Shown: piece by piece, positions 6,762 through 15,091 of the stretch
Position numbering within the stretch: position 1 is the stretch's first letter
How the letters are laid out: each line of letters opens with the position of its first letter
The notes under the pieces: model-generated
Database searches by the model: none
What the model was told of the DNA's origin: nothing
Seen by the model: the letters and a program-made list of their open reading frames with translations, nothing else
Program-made: the position numbers and the translations under genes
Origin: Syntrophomonadaceae bacterium
Lineage (GTDB): Bacteria > Bacillota > Dethiobacteria > DTU022 > UBA8154
NCBI GenBank assembly: GCA_003563895.1
Contig: PWTK01000078.1
Coordinates: forward strand, 1 to 33,177
Reading direction: 5' to 3'
DNA length: 33,177 nucleotides

Positions 6762-7688
6762 ATGGTAAAAGGCTCACCCTATTTTCAGCGATTGCAGTGG
6801 CACTTTGGAAAATGGAGCGGGTTTGTTGTTCTCTCTCTTTTCCTGGCAGTTTCCTTTTTGGTTGTGGGCGGCTGCGGCCCTTTTTTGTCTGAAGAGAAAA
6901 CAAAACTTCCGCAAGAAAGGGGCAGGGAAAGAGATTATATCATTCTGGCCACCACCACCAGCACTTATGATTCGGGCCTTTTGGACGAACTGCTCCCAGC
7001 TTTTGTCGAAGAATACGGCGTAGAGGTGCGCGTGGTTTCGCAGGGGACGGGGCAGTCCCTGGAGAACGGCCGCCGGGGAGACGTGGATGTTCTTCTCGTC
7101 CACGACCGACCTTCGGAGCTTCGGCTGGTGGAACTCGGCTATGTGATTGACCGCCGAGATATTATGTATAACGACTTTGTTCTGGTGGGGCCTGCCGGAG
7201 ATCCTGCCGGCGTACGAGACTTGGAAAAAGTTGCAGATGCGTTTTCCGCCATCGCTTCAGGCGAGCATCTCTTTATATCCCGCGGAGACGATTCGGGCAC
7301 CCACCGCACCGAGCTTGCCATCTGGGGAAAGACCGGCAGGAGCGATTTCGGCGAATGGTATCTTTCGGTGGGACAGGGTATGGGCCAGGCGATGAGCATA
7401 GCATACGAACTGCAGGCCTACACGCTCTCGGACCGCGGCACCTTTCTCACTCTGAAGGACACTTTGGATTTGGAGATTCTTCTGGAGGAGGATCCTCTCC
7501 TTTATAACCAGTACGGGATCATGGCTGTGAATCCCGAAAAACACCCCCATGTGAACTACCGGGATGCGGCCAGACTGGTCGGTTTTATGGCCTCCCCGCG
7601 GGGCCAGGCGCTGATCAGTGGATTCCGGGTAAACGGGGAAAGCCTCTTTTTTCCGGGCTGGAGCGGGACAGAAGAGCAGCAGCGGTGA
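6762..7688 (+). CDS. tupA: Tungstate ABC transporter substrate-binding lipoprotein
   Basis: This 308-residue protein has a signal sequence with a long hydrophobic stretch ending VVGGC, a lipobox that would anchor it to the outer face of the membrane. The mature part shows TupA hallmarks: ATTTSTYDSGLLDELLPAF near residue 66, GTGQSLENGRRGDVDVLLVHD, NDFVLVGPAGDPAG and FISRGDDSGTHRTE. In characterised TupA proteins, Thr/Ser of TTTS and Arg/Thr of the SRGDxSGTH region contact the tungstate oxyanion. ATG 6762 has GGAAGGAG upstream. Unusually, 478 bases containing a MITE-like element separate it from tupB. WtpA or PBP-like phosphate proteins are less likely because of the TTTS signature. Confidence 0.92.
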   Translation: MVKGSPYFQRLQWHFGKWSGFVVLSLFLAVSFLVVGGCGPFLSEEKTKLPQERGRERDYIILATTTSTYDSGLLDELLPAFVEEYGVEVRVVSQGTGQSLENGRRGDVDVLLVHDRPSELRLVELGYVIDRRDIMYNDFVLVGPAGDPAGVRDLEKVADAFSAIASGEHLFISRGDDSGTHRTELAIWGKTGRSDFGEWYLSVGQGMGQAMSIAYELQAYTLSDRGTFLTLKDTLDLEILLEEDPLLYNQYGIMAVNPEKHPHVNYRDAARLVGFMASPRGQALISGFRVNGESLFFPGWSGTEEQQR

Positions 7689-8166
7689 AGGCGACGCTGC
7701 CAGCCGACCGGTCTCTTTGCCGCATTTTCGTTCCTGGCTACTCCCGAGCACTAGAAAGAAAGTGGACCGTCAATAAAACATACCGGGTTGTCCTGCAGCG
7801 GAAAATAGCGGTTATCGTTGCCATGGGGACGTTTCGAGCGTCACCGAAGCGAAGCGGAGGGATAGGGGGCAATCCTCTGAAAGAGGTGTATCCCCTCCCC
7901 ATACTTTAAAGGGAAGACGATGGAACCGTCCCCTATGGCTGGCGTTGAATAAAAGATTTAAGATATTCTTTCGCAGTAGTCTTAGTTCTTGGAAGGCAAA
8001 TACAAACAAACCATTACAGCTGCGTTGAATTTCATGGTTCAATCTTCAACCGGAATATAAGCAAATCGAGAACAAATTTGCTCCACCGGACACTCGCTGC
8101 CAGCAGGCCCGAAAGCTGCCGGGGCAGCGTGGCCGGTAATAATTTTCTCCAAAAAACAAGCGGGGA
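7689..8166 (+). other. Enlarged tupA-tupB gap
   Basis: These 478 bases separate two genes of one transporter. They contain MITE copy A (7820-7939); the remainder (7940-8166) has no gene, clear promoter or terminator. Two short GCGTTGAAT repeats occur at about 7942 and 8024. Whether tupBC is read from the tupA promoter or separately cannot be told. Confidence 0.5.
7820..7939 (+). mobile_element. MITE-like element, copy A
   Basis: This 120-bp sequence has imperfect terminal inverted repeats (left GCCATGGGGACG, right end reading GCCATAGGGGACG on the other strand). Its interior, GTCACCGAAGCGAAGC through CTCTGAAAGAGG, recurs at 9695-9798 and, inverted, at 19991-20104. It encodes nothing. It sits between tupA and tupB, so it enlarges what is normally a tight operon junction. 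It could be mobilised in trans or be a REP/REPIN-type repeat. Confidence 0.75.
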
Positions 8167-8874
8167 GTGAAAAAAACCTTGCTCCAGGGAATAGCAGAGG
8201 CATTTTATTTAATTCTCACCTTTGATCCCAAACTCTGGGAAATCGTGCTGCTTTCCATGACAGTATCCGGGCTGGCCGTGGTGCTGGGTGCCCTGGTGGG
8301 GATTCCCCTGGGAGCTTACCTGGGCCTGAAACCGGAAAGACAGACCCGTCTGGTTAGCAAACTCCTCTATACCCTGATGGGGCTACCGCCGGTGGTGGCC
8401 GGCCTGATCATCTACCTGCTGCTGTCCCGCAGCGGCCCGCTGGGTGTGCTGGAACTGCTCTATACCCCAACGGCCATGATCATTGCCCAGTTTGTGCTGG
8501 CGCTTCCCATCATTGCGGGCCTCACCATGATCGGGATCCGCAGCCGTGGGCAGGAAGTACAGGAGACGGCACGCACCCTGGGCGCTGGGAGATTTTTAAC
8601 AGCCTGGACGGTGGTCCGCGAATCGCGCATCGCCATTTTTGGGGCCGTAATCACCGGACTCGGGAGGGTCATCGCCGAGGTGGGTGCCGTAATGATGGTC
8701 GGAGGGAACATTGAGGGGGTAACCCGCGTTATGACAACGGCCATTGTGCTGGAGACCGGCAGGCGCAATTTTGAGCTGGCCCTCGGGCTGGGGATGGTGC
8801 TGCTGGTCCTTTCATTTATTATTAATTCGCTGCTTTACAATTTCCAGGGGGGAGGCAGAAACGGTGGCGGGTAA
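8167..8874 (+). CDS. tupB: Tungstate ABC transporter permease
   Basis: This 235-residue protein has five to six membrane segments and the binding-protein-dependent permease (EAA) loop, ETARTLGAGRFLTAWTVVRESR, near residues 135-160, which contacts the ATPase. It forms the membrane channel for tungstate. The GTG start at 8167 is set by the family's usual N-terminus (xLLQGIAEAFYLI); the ribosome site is poor (GGGGA immediately upstream), and a TTG at 8179 is an alternative. It overlaps tupC by 11 bases. tupA lies 478 bases upstream across a MITE-like insertion. Confidence 0.9.
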   Translation: MKKTLLQGIAEAFYLILTFDPKLWEIVLLSMTVSGLAVVLGALVGIPLGAYLGLKPERQTRLVSKLLYTLMGLPPVVAGLIIYLLLSRSGPLGVLELLYTPTAMIIAQFVLALPIIAGLTMIGIRSRGQEVQETARTLGAGRFLTAWTVVRESRIAIFGAVITGLGRVIAEVGAVMMVGGNIEGVTRVMTTAIVLETGRRNFELALGLGMVLLVLSFIINSLLYNFQGGGRNGGG

Positions 8875-9607
8875 CAGGTTCGTTCTGGAAATAAAAAATC
8901 TCTCCAAAGCGTATGATGATAAAGAAGTACTCAACATCGAACAGCTTTCTTTCAGGCAAGGGAAGATTTACGGGATCATCGGTCCCAGCGGCGCGGGAAA
9001 GAGCACCTTTTTGCGCTTGGCAAACCTCCTGGAAGCCCCTACAGGAGGGGTTGTAAACATTCACGGCAAGAGAGCTTTCCCCAACGGTGCCGATGCTTTT
9101 CGGCTGCAGCGTGAAATGACGCTGGTTTTTCAAAAACCGCTGCTTTTCAAAGCCAGCGTGAAGGATAATGTAGCCTACGGCCTTAAGGCACGCGGTTATC
9201 CCCGGGAAGAGATCCAAAAGCGTGTGAAGGCCTTACTGCAAAAAATGGGTTTAAATCAATTGGCCGAGCGGCGGGCCGACACCCTTTCCGGCGGAGAGGG
9301 CCAGCGGGTAGCCCTGGCCAGGGCCGTAGCTTTTGAGCCATCCCTGCTTTTACTGGATGAGCCGACAGCCAACCTGGACCCGAGCAATGTGGAGTTGATA
9401 GAAGAACTTATCTTGGACCTGAACCGCAGTGCGGGGATCACGATCATCATCGTGACGCATAACGTCTTTCAGGCCGAACGGATTGCTCACCAGGTTTTAT
9501 TTTTCTTTGAAGGACAGGTGGTTGAGGTAGGGGAAACAGAGCAGATATTCCAGGAGCCCAGGGATCCCCGTACCAAAGCATTTATCGAGGGAAAAATGAT
9601 CTATTGA
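8864..9607 (+). CDS. tupC: Tungstate ABC transporter ATP-binding protein
   Basis: This 247-residue ABC ATPase has all core motifs: Walker A GPSGAGKST (about residue 39), Q-loop VFQKPLLF (about 88), signature LSGGEGQR (about 143), Walker B LLLLDEPTANLDP and the switch histidine of IVTHN. The GTG at 8864 overlaps the end of tupB and has GGGGGGAGG upstream, so translation is likely coupled. It energises uptake with the TupB permease. It lacks the molybdate-binding C-terminal domain of ModC, consistent with TupC length. A MITE-like element follows 88 bases after the stop. Confidence 0.9.
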   Translation: MAGNRFVLEIKNLSKAYDDKEVLNIEQLSFRQGKIYGIIGPSGAGKSTFLRLANLLEAPTGGVVNIHGKRAFPNGADAFRLQREMTLVFQKPLLFKASVKDNVAYGLKARGYPREEIQKRVKALLQKMGLNQLAERRADTLSGGEGQRVALARAVAFEPSLLLLDEPTANLDPSNVELIEELILDLNRSAGITIIIVTHNVFQAERIAHQVLFFFEGQVVEVGETEQIFQEPRDPRTKAFIEGKMIY

Positions 9608-9694
9608 CGCCTTTTATCCCGGCAGGTTTCGCTGTTTCATGCGGAAGTGAATGATGAGTGGACGCTTGGCGCTGCCATCGGGGAGGGGTTTAAG

Positions 9695-9798
9695 GTAAGG
9701 GGACACACATCTTGCAGATGCATATCCCCATGCAATGTCACCGAAACGAAGGGAAGCTGGGGGGACATTCCTCTGTATTAGAAAAGCAGTCCCTTAAC
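9695..9798 (+). mobile_element. MITE-like element, copy B (diverged)
   Basis: These 104 bp begin GTAAGGGGACAC and end GCAGTCCCTTAAC, imperfect inverted repeats of one another. The core (GTCACCGAAACGAAGG, then GGGGGGACATTCCTCTG) matches copy A in the same orientation. Copies A and B therefore flank tupB-tupC as direct repeats. This copy is the most diverged of the three and its ends are approximate. Confidence 0.6.
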
Positions 9799-9952
9799 AT
9801 TATCCTCACCTCATGGTAAGATTGAACAAAGCGGACGGTGAAAAATTACCCCGGCGAAAAGTTATAGACATAATTCGACTGATGATCTTCATGATTCGTG
9901 ATATTTCAAATCAAGGCGGCCTAATCGGCAGTGCCAATAAAAAAGGAGAGGG

Positions 9953-11140
9953 ATGGAAATGGAGCTCAGCGGTTTGACCGTGGGGATCCCCCGGGAAATT
10001 ATGGCCGGCGAGAAAAGGGTGGCGGCGACTCCCGAGACCGTGCAGAAGATGATAGAGGACGGGGCCAGGGTGCTGGTGGAAAGCGGCGCTGGCGAAGGCT
10101 CCTATTTTTCCGATGAGGATTACGGCGGAGCGGGGGCAGAGGTGATCCGAGGCCCGGAGGCGCTCTACAGGGAAGCGCGGGTAGTGCTGAAAGTGAAGGA
10201 GCCCGGTTACAACGAGGAGTTGGGCAAATACGAAGCGGAGATGATGAGGGAAGGCACGTACCTGATCTGCTTTCTGCACCCGGCCAACCCCATCAACCAC
10301 GACAAGGTGAGGATGCTGGCCCAAAACAACATTATCAGCTTTACCCTGGACGGGATACCCCGCATTTCCCGGGCCCAGCAGATGGATGCGCTGACTTCCA
10401 TGAGCACCGTGGCGGGGTACAAGGCAATTATCTTCGCCGCCAACCACCTGGCCCGCTTTATTCCCATGATGCCCACGGCTTTTGGAGTAATCCAGCCGGC
10501 GAATTTTTTGGTAGTAGGGACCGGGGTGGTTGGGCTGCAGTCCATCGGGATGGCCAGGCGCATGGGGGCAAAGGTTAGAGCCCTCGATATCCGCCCGGAG
10601 GCCCAGGAGCAGGCAAAGAGCCTGGGCGCGGAAATCATTCCTTTTGATGTCCCTGCGGATCTGGCAGTGGGAGAGGGCGGCTATGCGCAACGCCTGCCGG
10701 AGGAATGGTACGAGAAGGAGCGCGAAGTGCTGGAACCGCAAATTGCCGAGAGCGATGTGGTGATATTGACGGCGCTTATACCCGGGGAGCAGGCCCCCCT
10801 CCTGGTCAATCCTTCGGCGGTGGAAAAAATGAAAAAGGGATCCGTCATCATCGATATTGCCGTCGATCAGGGCGGAAACTGCGAGCTGACCCGCCCCGGG
10901 GAGGATTACAGCTTCCAGGGGGTCCTCATCAGCGGTCTGCTCAATATTCCCGCCACCCTGCCCGTGGATGCCACCCGGATGTTTGCCCAAAACGTCCGCT
11001 ACTTTTTGAGCTACCTGGTCCGCAACGGCGAGCTGAGCACCGATGTGTCCGACGAGATTATCGGGCAGAGCCTGGTGACCACGGAAGGGCGGATCGTTCA
11101 CCGGGGGACCCTGCTGGCCATGGGCGAGGAAACGAAATAA
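9953..11140 (+). CDS. pntA: NAD(P) transhydrogenase alpha-subunit-like protein (AlaDH/PNT family), orphan
   Basis: This 395-residue protein has both AlaDH/PNT domains: an N-terminal catalytic part (GIPREIMAGEKRVAATPETV) and a Rossmann fold with VVGTGVVGLQSIGMA near residue 183. The PRISRAQQMDALTSMS stretch matches the RQD loop of proton-translocating transhydrogenase domain I rather than alanine dehydrogenase, as do TALIPGEQAPLL and DIAVDQGGNCE. It stops before the membrane helices, like split PntAA subunits. No pntAB or pntB follows in the window, which is unusual since the alpha part is not known to act alone. A dehydrogenase role of its own is possible; a His in FLHPANP recalls AlaDH. ATG 9953 follows GGAGAGGG. 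Confidence 0.78.
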   Translation: MEMELSGLTVGIPREIMAGEKRVAATPETVQKMIEDGARVLVESGAGEGSYFSDEDYGGAGAEVIRGPEALYREARVVLKVKEPGYNEELGKYEAEMMREGTYLICFLHPANPINHDKVRMLAQNNIISFTLDGIPRISRAQQMDALTSMSTVAGYKAIIFAANHLARFIPMMPTAFGVIQPANFLVVGTGVVGLQSIGMARRMGAKVRALDIRPEAQEQAKSLGAEIIPFDVPADLAVGEGGYAQRLPEEWYEKEREVLEPQIAESDVVILTALIPGEQAPLLVNPSAVEKMKKGSVIIDIAVDQGGNCELTRPGEDYSFQGVLISGLLNIPATLPVDATRMFAQNVRYFLSYLVRNGELSTDVSDEIIGQSLVTTEGRIVHRGTLLAMGEETK

Positions 11141-11195
11141 GGGCAGAGGCGGCTATGCAGCGCAGCCGGGACGCCTCATCTTCAGCCGCCTGCCC
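11141..11195 (+). repeat. Inverted repeat after the transhydrogenase gene
   Basis: GGGCAGAGGCGGCT (11141-11154) pairs with AGCCGCCTGCCC (11184-11195) with one bulged base, beginning directly after the stop codon. No T-tract follows, so it is a weak or factor-assisted terminator at best, or an mRNA-stabilising hairpin. Confidence 0.5.
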
Positions 11196-11316
11196 CCCAA
11201 ACAACTCCGGTGTGCCGCACCCCCTGCCGGCGGGAAGACGCGGTAGTGTTGTGGAGAGGTGCGGAAGATGTGCTGAACTGTCTCAACTCCGGCATTGATC
11301 CGCGAGGTGATTTGCG

Positions 11317-12594
11317 GTGATACCCATTCAGGACTTAATCCCCGAAGGACGTGCGAACAGGCCCGGGCTTAAACTGCGCGGCCCCGAATTTATTACCATT
11401 CACAGCACGGCCAACACCGGCCAGGGCGCGAATGCCGAGATGCACGGCCGCTATCTCCGCGGGGCCGCAGCCAATGTGCCTGCTTCCTGGCATTTCACCG
11501 TGGACGACAGGGAGGTCCGCCAGCACCTTCCCCTGGATGAAGTTGGCTGGCATGCCGGCGACGGGAGAGAGGGCCCCGGCAACCGCACCAGCATTGGCGT
11601 GGAAATTTGCGAGAACCGGGACGGGCAGCTGGCCGACGCGGTAAAAAATGCGGCCCGGCTCACGGCCTGGCTGCTGTCCAGGTTTAACCTGGATGCCGAC
11701 CGCATCAGGCAGCACTACCACTGGAGCGGGAAGAACTGCCCGCGCATTTTCAGAGACCGCATCTGGGGCACCTGGGACGAATTTTTGCAGTTGGTGAAGG
11801 AACCCACCCGGGAACGGACCCCCATCCTGGGCGCTCCCCGGGTTTCGGTTGCCCAGGCCCACCGGTTTTTTGCGGAAAAAACGGTTGAGGGCCGCACTCC
11901 TTCAAGAAGCGTCAAGCTCTCTCCGGCGCAGGTAAGAAAGCTCATCGGGCTGTACTGGGAGTACGGCGGGAAGACGGGCATCCGCCCGGAGGTCGCTTTT
12001 GCCCAGTCCATGAAAGAGACCGGCTATTTGAGTTTTCAGCGCCCGGACGGATCGCCGGGTGCGGTAAGTCCTGCGCACAACAACTTTGCCGGGATAAAGA
12101 CGCGCAGCGCTGCAGGAGACAGGCCGGAGGATCACGAGAGCTTTCCCTCAATGGAAGAAGGCGTCAGGGCTCATTTCAATCACCTGGCCGCATATACGGG
12201 GGTGGAGCCCGTCGGTGAACCCCACGGCCGGTACCACCTGGTAATGGGGCTGGACTGGGCCGGAACCATAAGGCATGTTGAAGAACTCGGGGGTCGGTGG
12301 GCCCCAGACCCCGATTACGGCCGCAGCATCGTCAGGGATTACCTGGAAGGGCTTTGCTCCACACCGGGCGAGGGGGTGGAGCCCATCGAAGGGGGAGAAG
12401 AAGGCGGTCCCTTCCCGGACATTCCGGCGGGCCACTGGGCTGCCGATCACATCGCCTGGGCGCGGGACAAGGGCCTGGTAAAAGGTATGCCGGACGGGAG
12501 ATTTGCCTTTAATGAAGAGCACCTGGAACAAAAAGCGGAGCTGGTGGTCATGTTCAAACGGTTTTATGACCTGTTGAGGGAAGAAAGCAGGTAA
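11317..12594 (+). CDS. Modular cell-wall hydrolase: amidase_2, glucosaminidase and SLH domains
   Basis: This 425-residue protein has three parts. Residues 1-160 form an N-acetylmuramoyl-L-alanine amidase (amidase_2) domain with ITIHSTANT, WHFTVDD and HYHWSGKNCP supplying the expected zinc ligands. Residues about 170-345 resemble the mannosyl-glycoprotein endo-beta-N-acetylglucosaminidase lysozyme-like fold (FAQSMKETGYLSF, NNFAGIKT). Residues about 365-420 form one S-layer homology repeat (FPDIPAGHWAADHIAWARDKGLVKG). It should cut both peptide and glycan bonds of peptidoglycan while held by SLH binding. No signal peptide is visible from the GTG at 11317, which has GAGGTGAT upstream; export would need a holin or non-classical route, a trait of phage endolysins. 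Confidence 0.85.
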   Translation: MIPIQDLIPEGRANRPGLKLRGPEFITIHSTANTGQGANAEMHGRYLRGAAANVPASWHFTVDDREVRQHLPLDEVGWHAGDGREGPGNRTSIGVEICENRDGQLADAVKNAARLTAWLLSRFNLDADRIRQHYHWSGKNCPRIFRDRIWGTWDEFLQLVKEPTRERTPILGAPRVSVAQAHRFFAEKTVEGRTPSRSVKLSPAQVRKLIGLYWEYGGKTGIRPEVAFAQSMKETGYLSFQRPDGSPGAVSPAHNNFAGIKTRSAAGDRPEDHESFPSMEEGVRAHFNHLAAYTGVEPVGEPHGRYHLVMGLDWAGTIRHVEELGGRWAPDPDYGRSIVRDYLEGLCSTPGEGVEPIEGGEEGGPFPDIPAGHWAADHIAWARDKGLVKGMPDGRFAFNEEHLEQKAELVVMFKRFYDLLREESR

Positions 12595-12646
12595 CGGCAA
12601 GCCGGGCAGCAGCCGGCAAAAAGGTCTGGCTTGCAGCTTGACCGGG

Positions 12647-13447
12647 TTATCTTACAATGGCGGGCAGGGCTTTCTCGATTTTTTCCAGTTCTTCCCCGGT
12701 TAACCCGTCCTGGCGAAGCTCTTCCAACACTTCTCCTGGCCGCCCCCAGCCGCCGGCCAGCGCGTTCAGCCGGGCCGCGGCAGTTGAATCCACCAATTCC
12801 TCATAATCCGCATACCTGGCACGCAGGACATCCATCAGCTCCGGTCTGCCGCGCAGGTAATACTTCTGGTGATAATCTTCCGCCCGGTAAAATCGGGGGG
12901 CCGGTTCAATCTCCGTATGCACTTTCTTTTTGCCGCTTTCCAGCCGGGCTTTGGATTCCTGGGCCAGCCTTTTCTGTTCTTCATCGTGGTAGAAAAGGAC
13001 AGCCCTGTACTGCCTCGACCAGGACCTGCGGTAGGGGTTGTGGCTTTCCCAGAACAGTTCCAGCAGTTCCCCGTAAGAGATGCGTGATGGGTCAAAGTTC
13101 AGCTGAAGCGTTTCGGTGTGATCCCCGAGGGAAGCATAAGTGGGATTCGCCTTAACGCCTCCGGCATACCCGACGCGTGTCCGTATTACACCATCCAGCT
13201 GCCCGAACCGGGCATCAGGGCCCCAAAATCAGCCCAGGCCGAAGGTGGCCGTCTCTACCGTTTTTTCTTCGCCGCTGCCGCCGTTGAAAGGAATCCCGCT
13301 ATTATTCTCCATGGCACTTCGCTCCTCTTCGGTGTACCGGGCAGGCATCCCCCCGGGAGAGGCGGGGCCGCACCCCGCGGCAAACCCGAGCACCGCGCAC
13401 AATATGACAATGAGTGGAAAAAACGCCTGCCTGTTTTTTTTCATCAT
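12647..13447 (-). CDS. msrA: Selenoprotein peptide methionine sulphoxide reductase A, lipoprotein (UGA at codon 73 read as Sec)
   Basis: The 266-residue product is one frame interrupted only by TGA at 13229-13231, exactly at the catalytic position: TFGLG-U-FWGPDARF against the usual GGCFW. Past it the MsrA sequence is intact for nearly 200 codons (GYAGGVKANPTYAS, GDHTETLQLNFDP, RQYRAVLFYHDEEQ, EIEPAPRFYRAEDYHQKYY). A SECIS-like hairpin follows. The N-terminus (MMKKNRQAFFPLIVILCAVLGFAAGC) is a lipoprotein signal, so the enzyme would repair oxidised Met in exported proteins. No other Cys lies in the catalytic part, so no resolving Cys is visible. ATG 13447 has GAGGAG 12 bases upstream. A true nonsense mutation is the alternative. 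Confidence 0.9.
13200..13231 (-). promoter_or_regulatory. UGA-Sec codon and bacterial SECIS-like hairpin of msrA
   Basis: Nineteen bases after the TGA (13229-13231), TGCCC (13214-13210) pairs with GGGCA (13204-13200) around a GGTTC apical loop. A G-rich loop beginning GGU at 16-37 nt from the UGA is the known pattern for bacterial SECIS elements bound by SelB. Confidence 0.75.
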
Positions 13448-13705
13448 ATCAATATTGCACTCCTCTTGTCAACTTGTCAAACGTACAACTAAACAAAAAT
13501 TCGCCATAAAAAATATTATTCCTTCAATAATTAATTAAGTGGTTGAAAAAACGCTCGGCCCAAAAAACATAAGAAACGGCAAAAACTTGGGTTGTACCCA
13601 ACATCTCAATTCTCGTGCAAAAAGGCATTAATAATTCCAAAGCAATGAAAAATCCTTATGGTTCCGGTTGTGTCCCGGCCAAGGCTTCCCGGAAGCCGTG
13701 TGCTG

Positions 13706-14983
13706 TCAATGCTCCTCTTGATTTTGCTGTGAGCGCTGAAAGCCGTAAAAGAAAAAGGAAGCCACAAGGGCGATAGCCCCGAAAAGCAGCCAGCTGTACT
13801 GGTACTTTCCCTGCAGATCTGCTACAAAACCGAAGATGGGGGGTGCGATGAGGATGCCCGTGCGGGTAAAAAACAGGGCCAGGCCCGTGGCGGTGCCCGT
13901 CCGGGTTTCGCCGACGTGTTCGCCTACCGCCGTAAAGTGCACGCCCAACCACCCGTCCGCCGAGAACCCCAGGAGAAAAGTAAACCCGAAAAGAACCGGC
14001 GCGCTCGCCCCGGGCGTGCTGAGAAAAAACCCGAACACCAGGTAGAGGATCCCGATGGTCAACCCCGTCGCGAAAAGGGTCTGCTCCCTCTTGCCCCGGA
14101 ACACCCGGTCCGAGAGCCAGCCCCAGGCTGGACGCCCGATGATCCCCCCCACCAGGAAGGTGCCGAACCCCATTCCGGCCGCGGTCCGGCTCATGGCCAG
14201 GTCTTCGGTGAGAAAAACGGTGAAGTGCGTGATAACAGGGCTGGCCGAAGCCCCGAAGAGGATGCCGAGGAGGCATACGGAAAGGAATCGCTTGTCCTCT
14301 CCAAAGGAAGCGAGGTTGTTTTTAAGCGAAAGCCTCCCGCCGGCCCGGTCCGCTCCGCCGCGCGGAGAGCTGCCCCCGGGGTTTTGTTCGTGATAAAACT
14401 TGAACACGAAAAACGCCGTAACCAGCGCAAAGACCGCCGCCAGCTGTATGGCTCCCCGCCACCCCAGCACCCCGCCCAGCACCGGCAGCAGGCCTGCGCC
14501 GGCAAAACCGCCGATGCCGAGCCCGGCCTGCATGATGCCCATGGAAAAAGCGCGTTTGGGAGAAGGGGCTTCCATCATGACCCCTTTGTTGACGGAGGGG
14601 GTGATGATGCTGAAACCCAGCCCGGCCAGTAGGGCCAGCAAAAGGAGCACCCCGTAGGATGGGGCCAGCCCGTAAAGCACCATGACGGAACCCATGCCCA
14701 GGGTGCCCATGAGCATGCCTTTTTTGACCCCGAGCCTGTCCACGATACTGCCCATAAAGACGGCGAGCACCGCGGCGCTCACAAAGAGAAAGGTCGAATA
14801 GTAACCCACCTGTGTTCTGGTCAGGACAAACTCTTCGCGCACAAAGGGCAGCAGGGCCACAAAGCCGTTGATGTTGAAGCTGACAGTCAGGTAAGGCAGG
14901 GAAAGCAACAGCAGGAGCCCCCATAAGTTAGTTCCCGGGCTTTGTGGGTCCTGCGCTGTGTTTCGAGGTGCGTTGTTGGTCAC
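13706..14983 (-). CDS. Major facilitator superfamily transporter
   Basis: This 425-residue protein has about twelve membrane helices in two halves joined by a cytoplasmic loop near residues 195-225 that is rich in Gly, Arg and Lys. The MFS motif between helices 2 and 3 is GSIVDRLGVKKGMLMG, and a matching GWLSDRVFRGKRE occurs in the second half. The profile resembles the oxalate/formate antiporter or nitrate/nitrite group, but the substrate cannot be set from sequence. GTG 14983 is preceded by AAGGGG. It lies 108 bases after the transglutaminase gene on the same strand and 258 before msrA; no shared function is evident. Confidence 0.82.
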   Translation of the reverse strand: MTNNAPRNTAQDPQSPGTNLWGLLLLLSLPYLTVSFNINGFVALLPFVREEFVLTRTQVGYYSTFLFVSAAVLAVFMGSIVDRLGVKKGMLMGTLGMGSVMVLYGLAPSYGVLLLLALLAGLGFSIITPSVNKGVMMEAPSPKRAFSMGIMQAGLGIGGFAGAGLLPVLGGVLGWRGAIQLAAVFALVTAFFVFKFYHEQNPGGSSPRGGADRAGGRLSLKNNLASFGEDKRFLSVCLLGILFGASASPVITHFTVFLTEDLAMSRTAAGMGFGTFLVGGIIGRPAWGWLSDRVFRGKREQTLFATGLTIGILYLVFGFFLSTPGASAPVLFGFTFLLGFSADGWLGVHFTAVGEHVGETRTGTATGLALFFTRTGILIAPPIFGFVADLQGKYQYSWLLFGAIALVASFFFYGFQRSQQNQEEH

Positions 14984-15091
14984 TCAGGCAACCCCTTTTC
15001 TCCAACCGGTTTTCCCTCGGCGCCCTTTTTCTTAAAAGAAGTCAAGCCAGAAAGGTTAAAAGAACCAAGAGTTTGGAACGTGACTGCCCGC

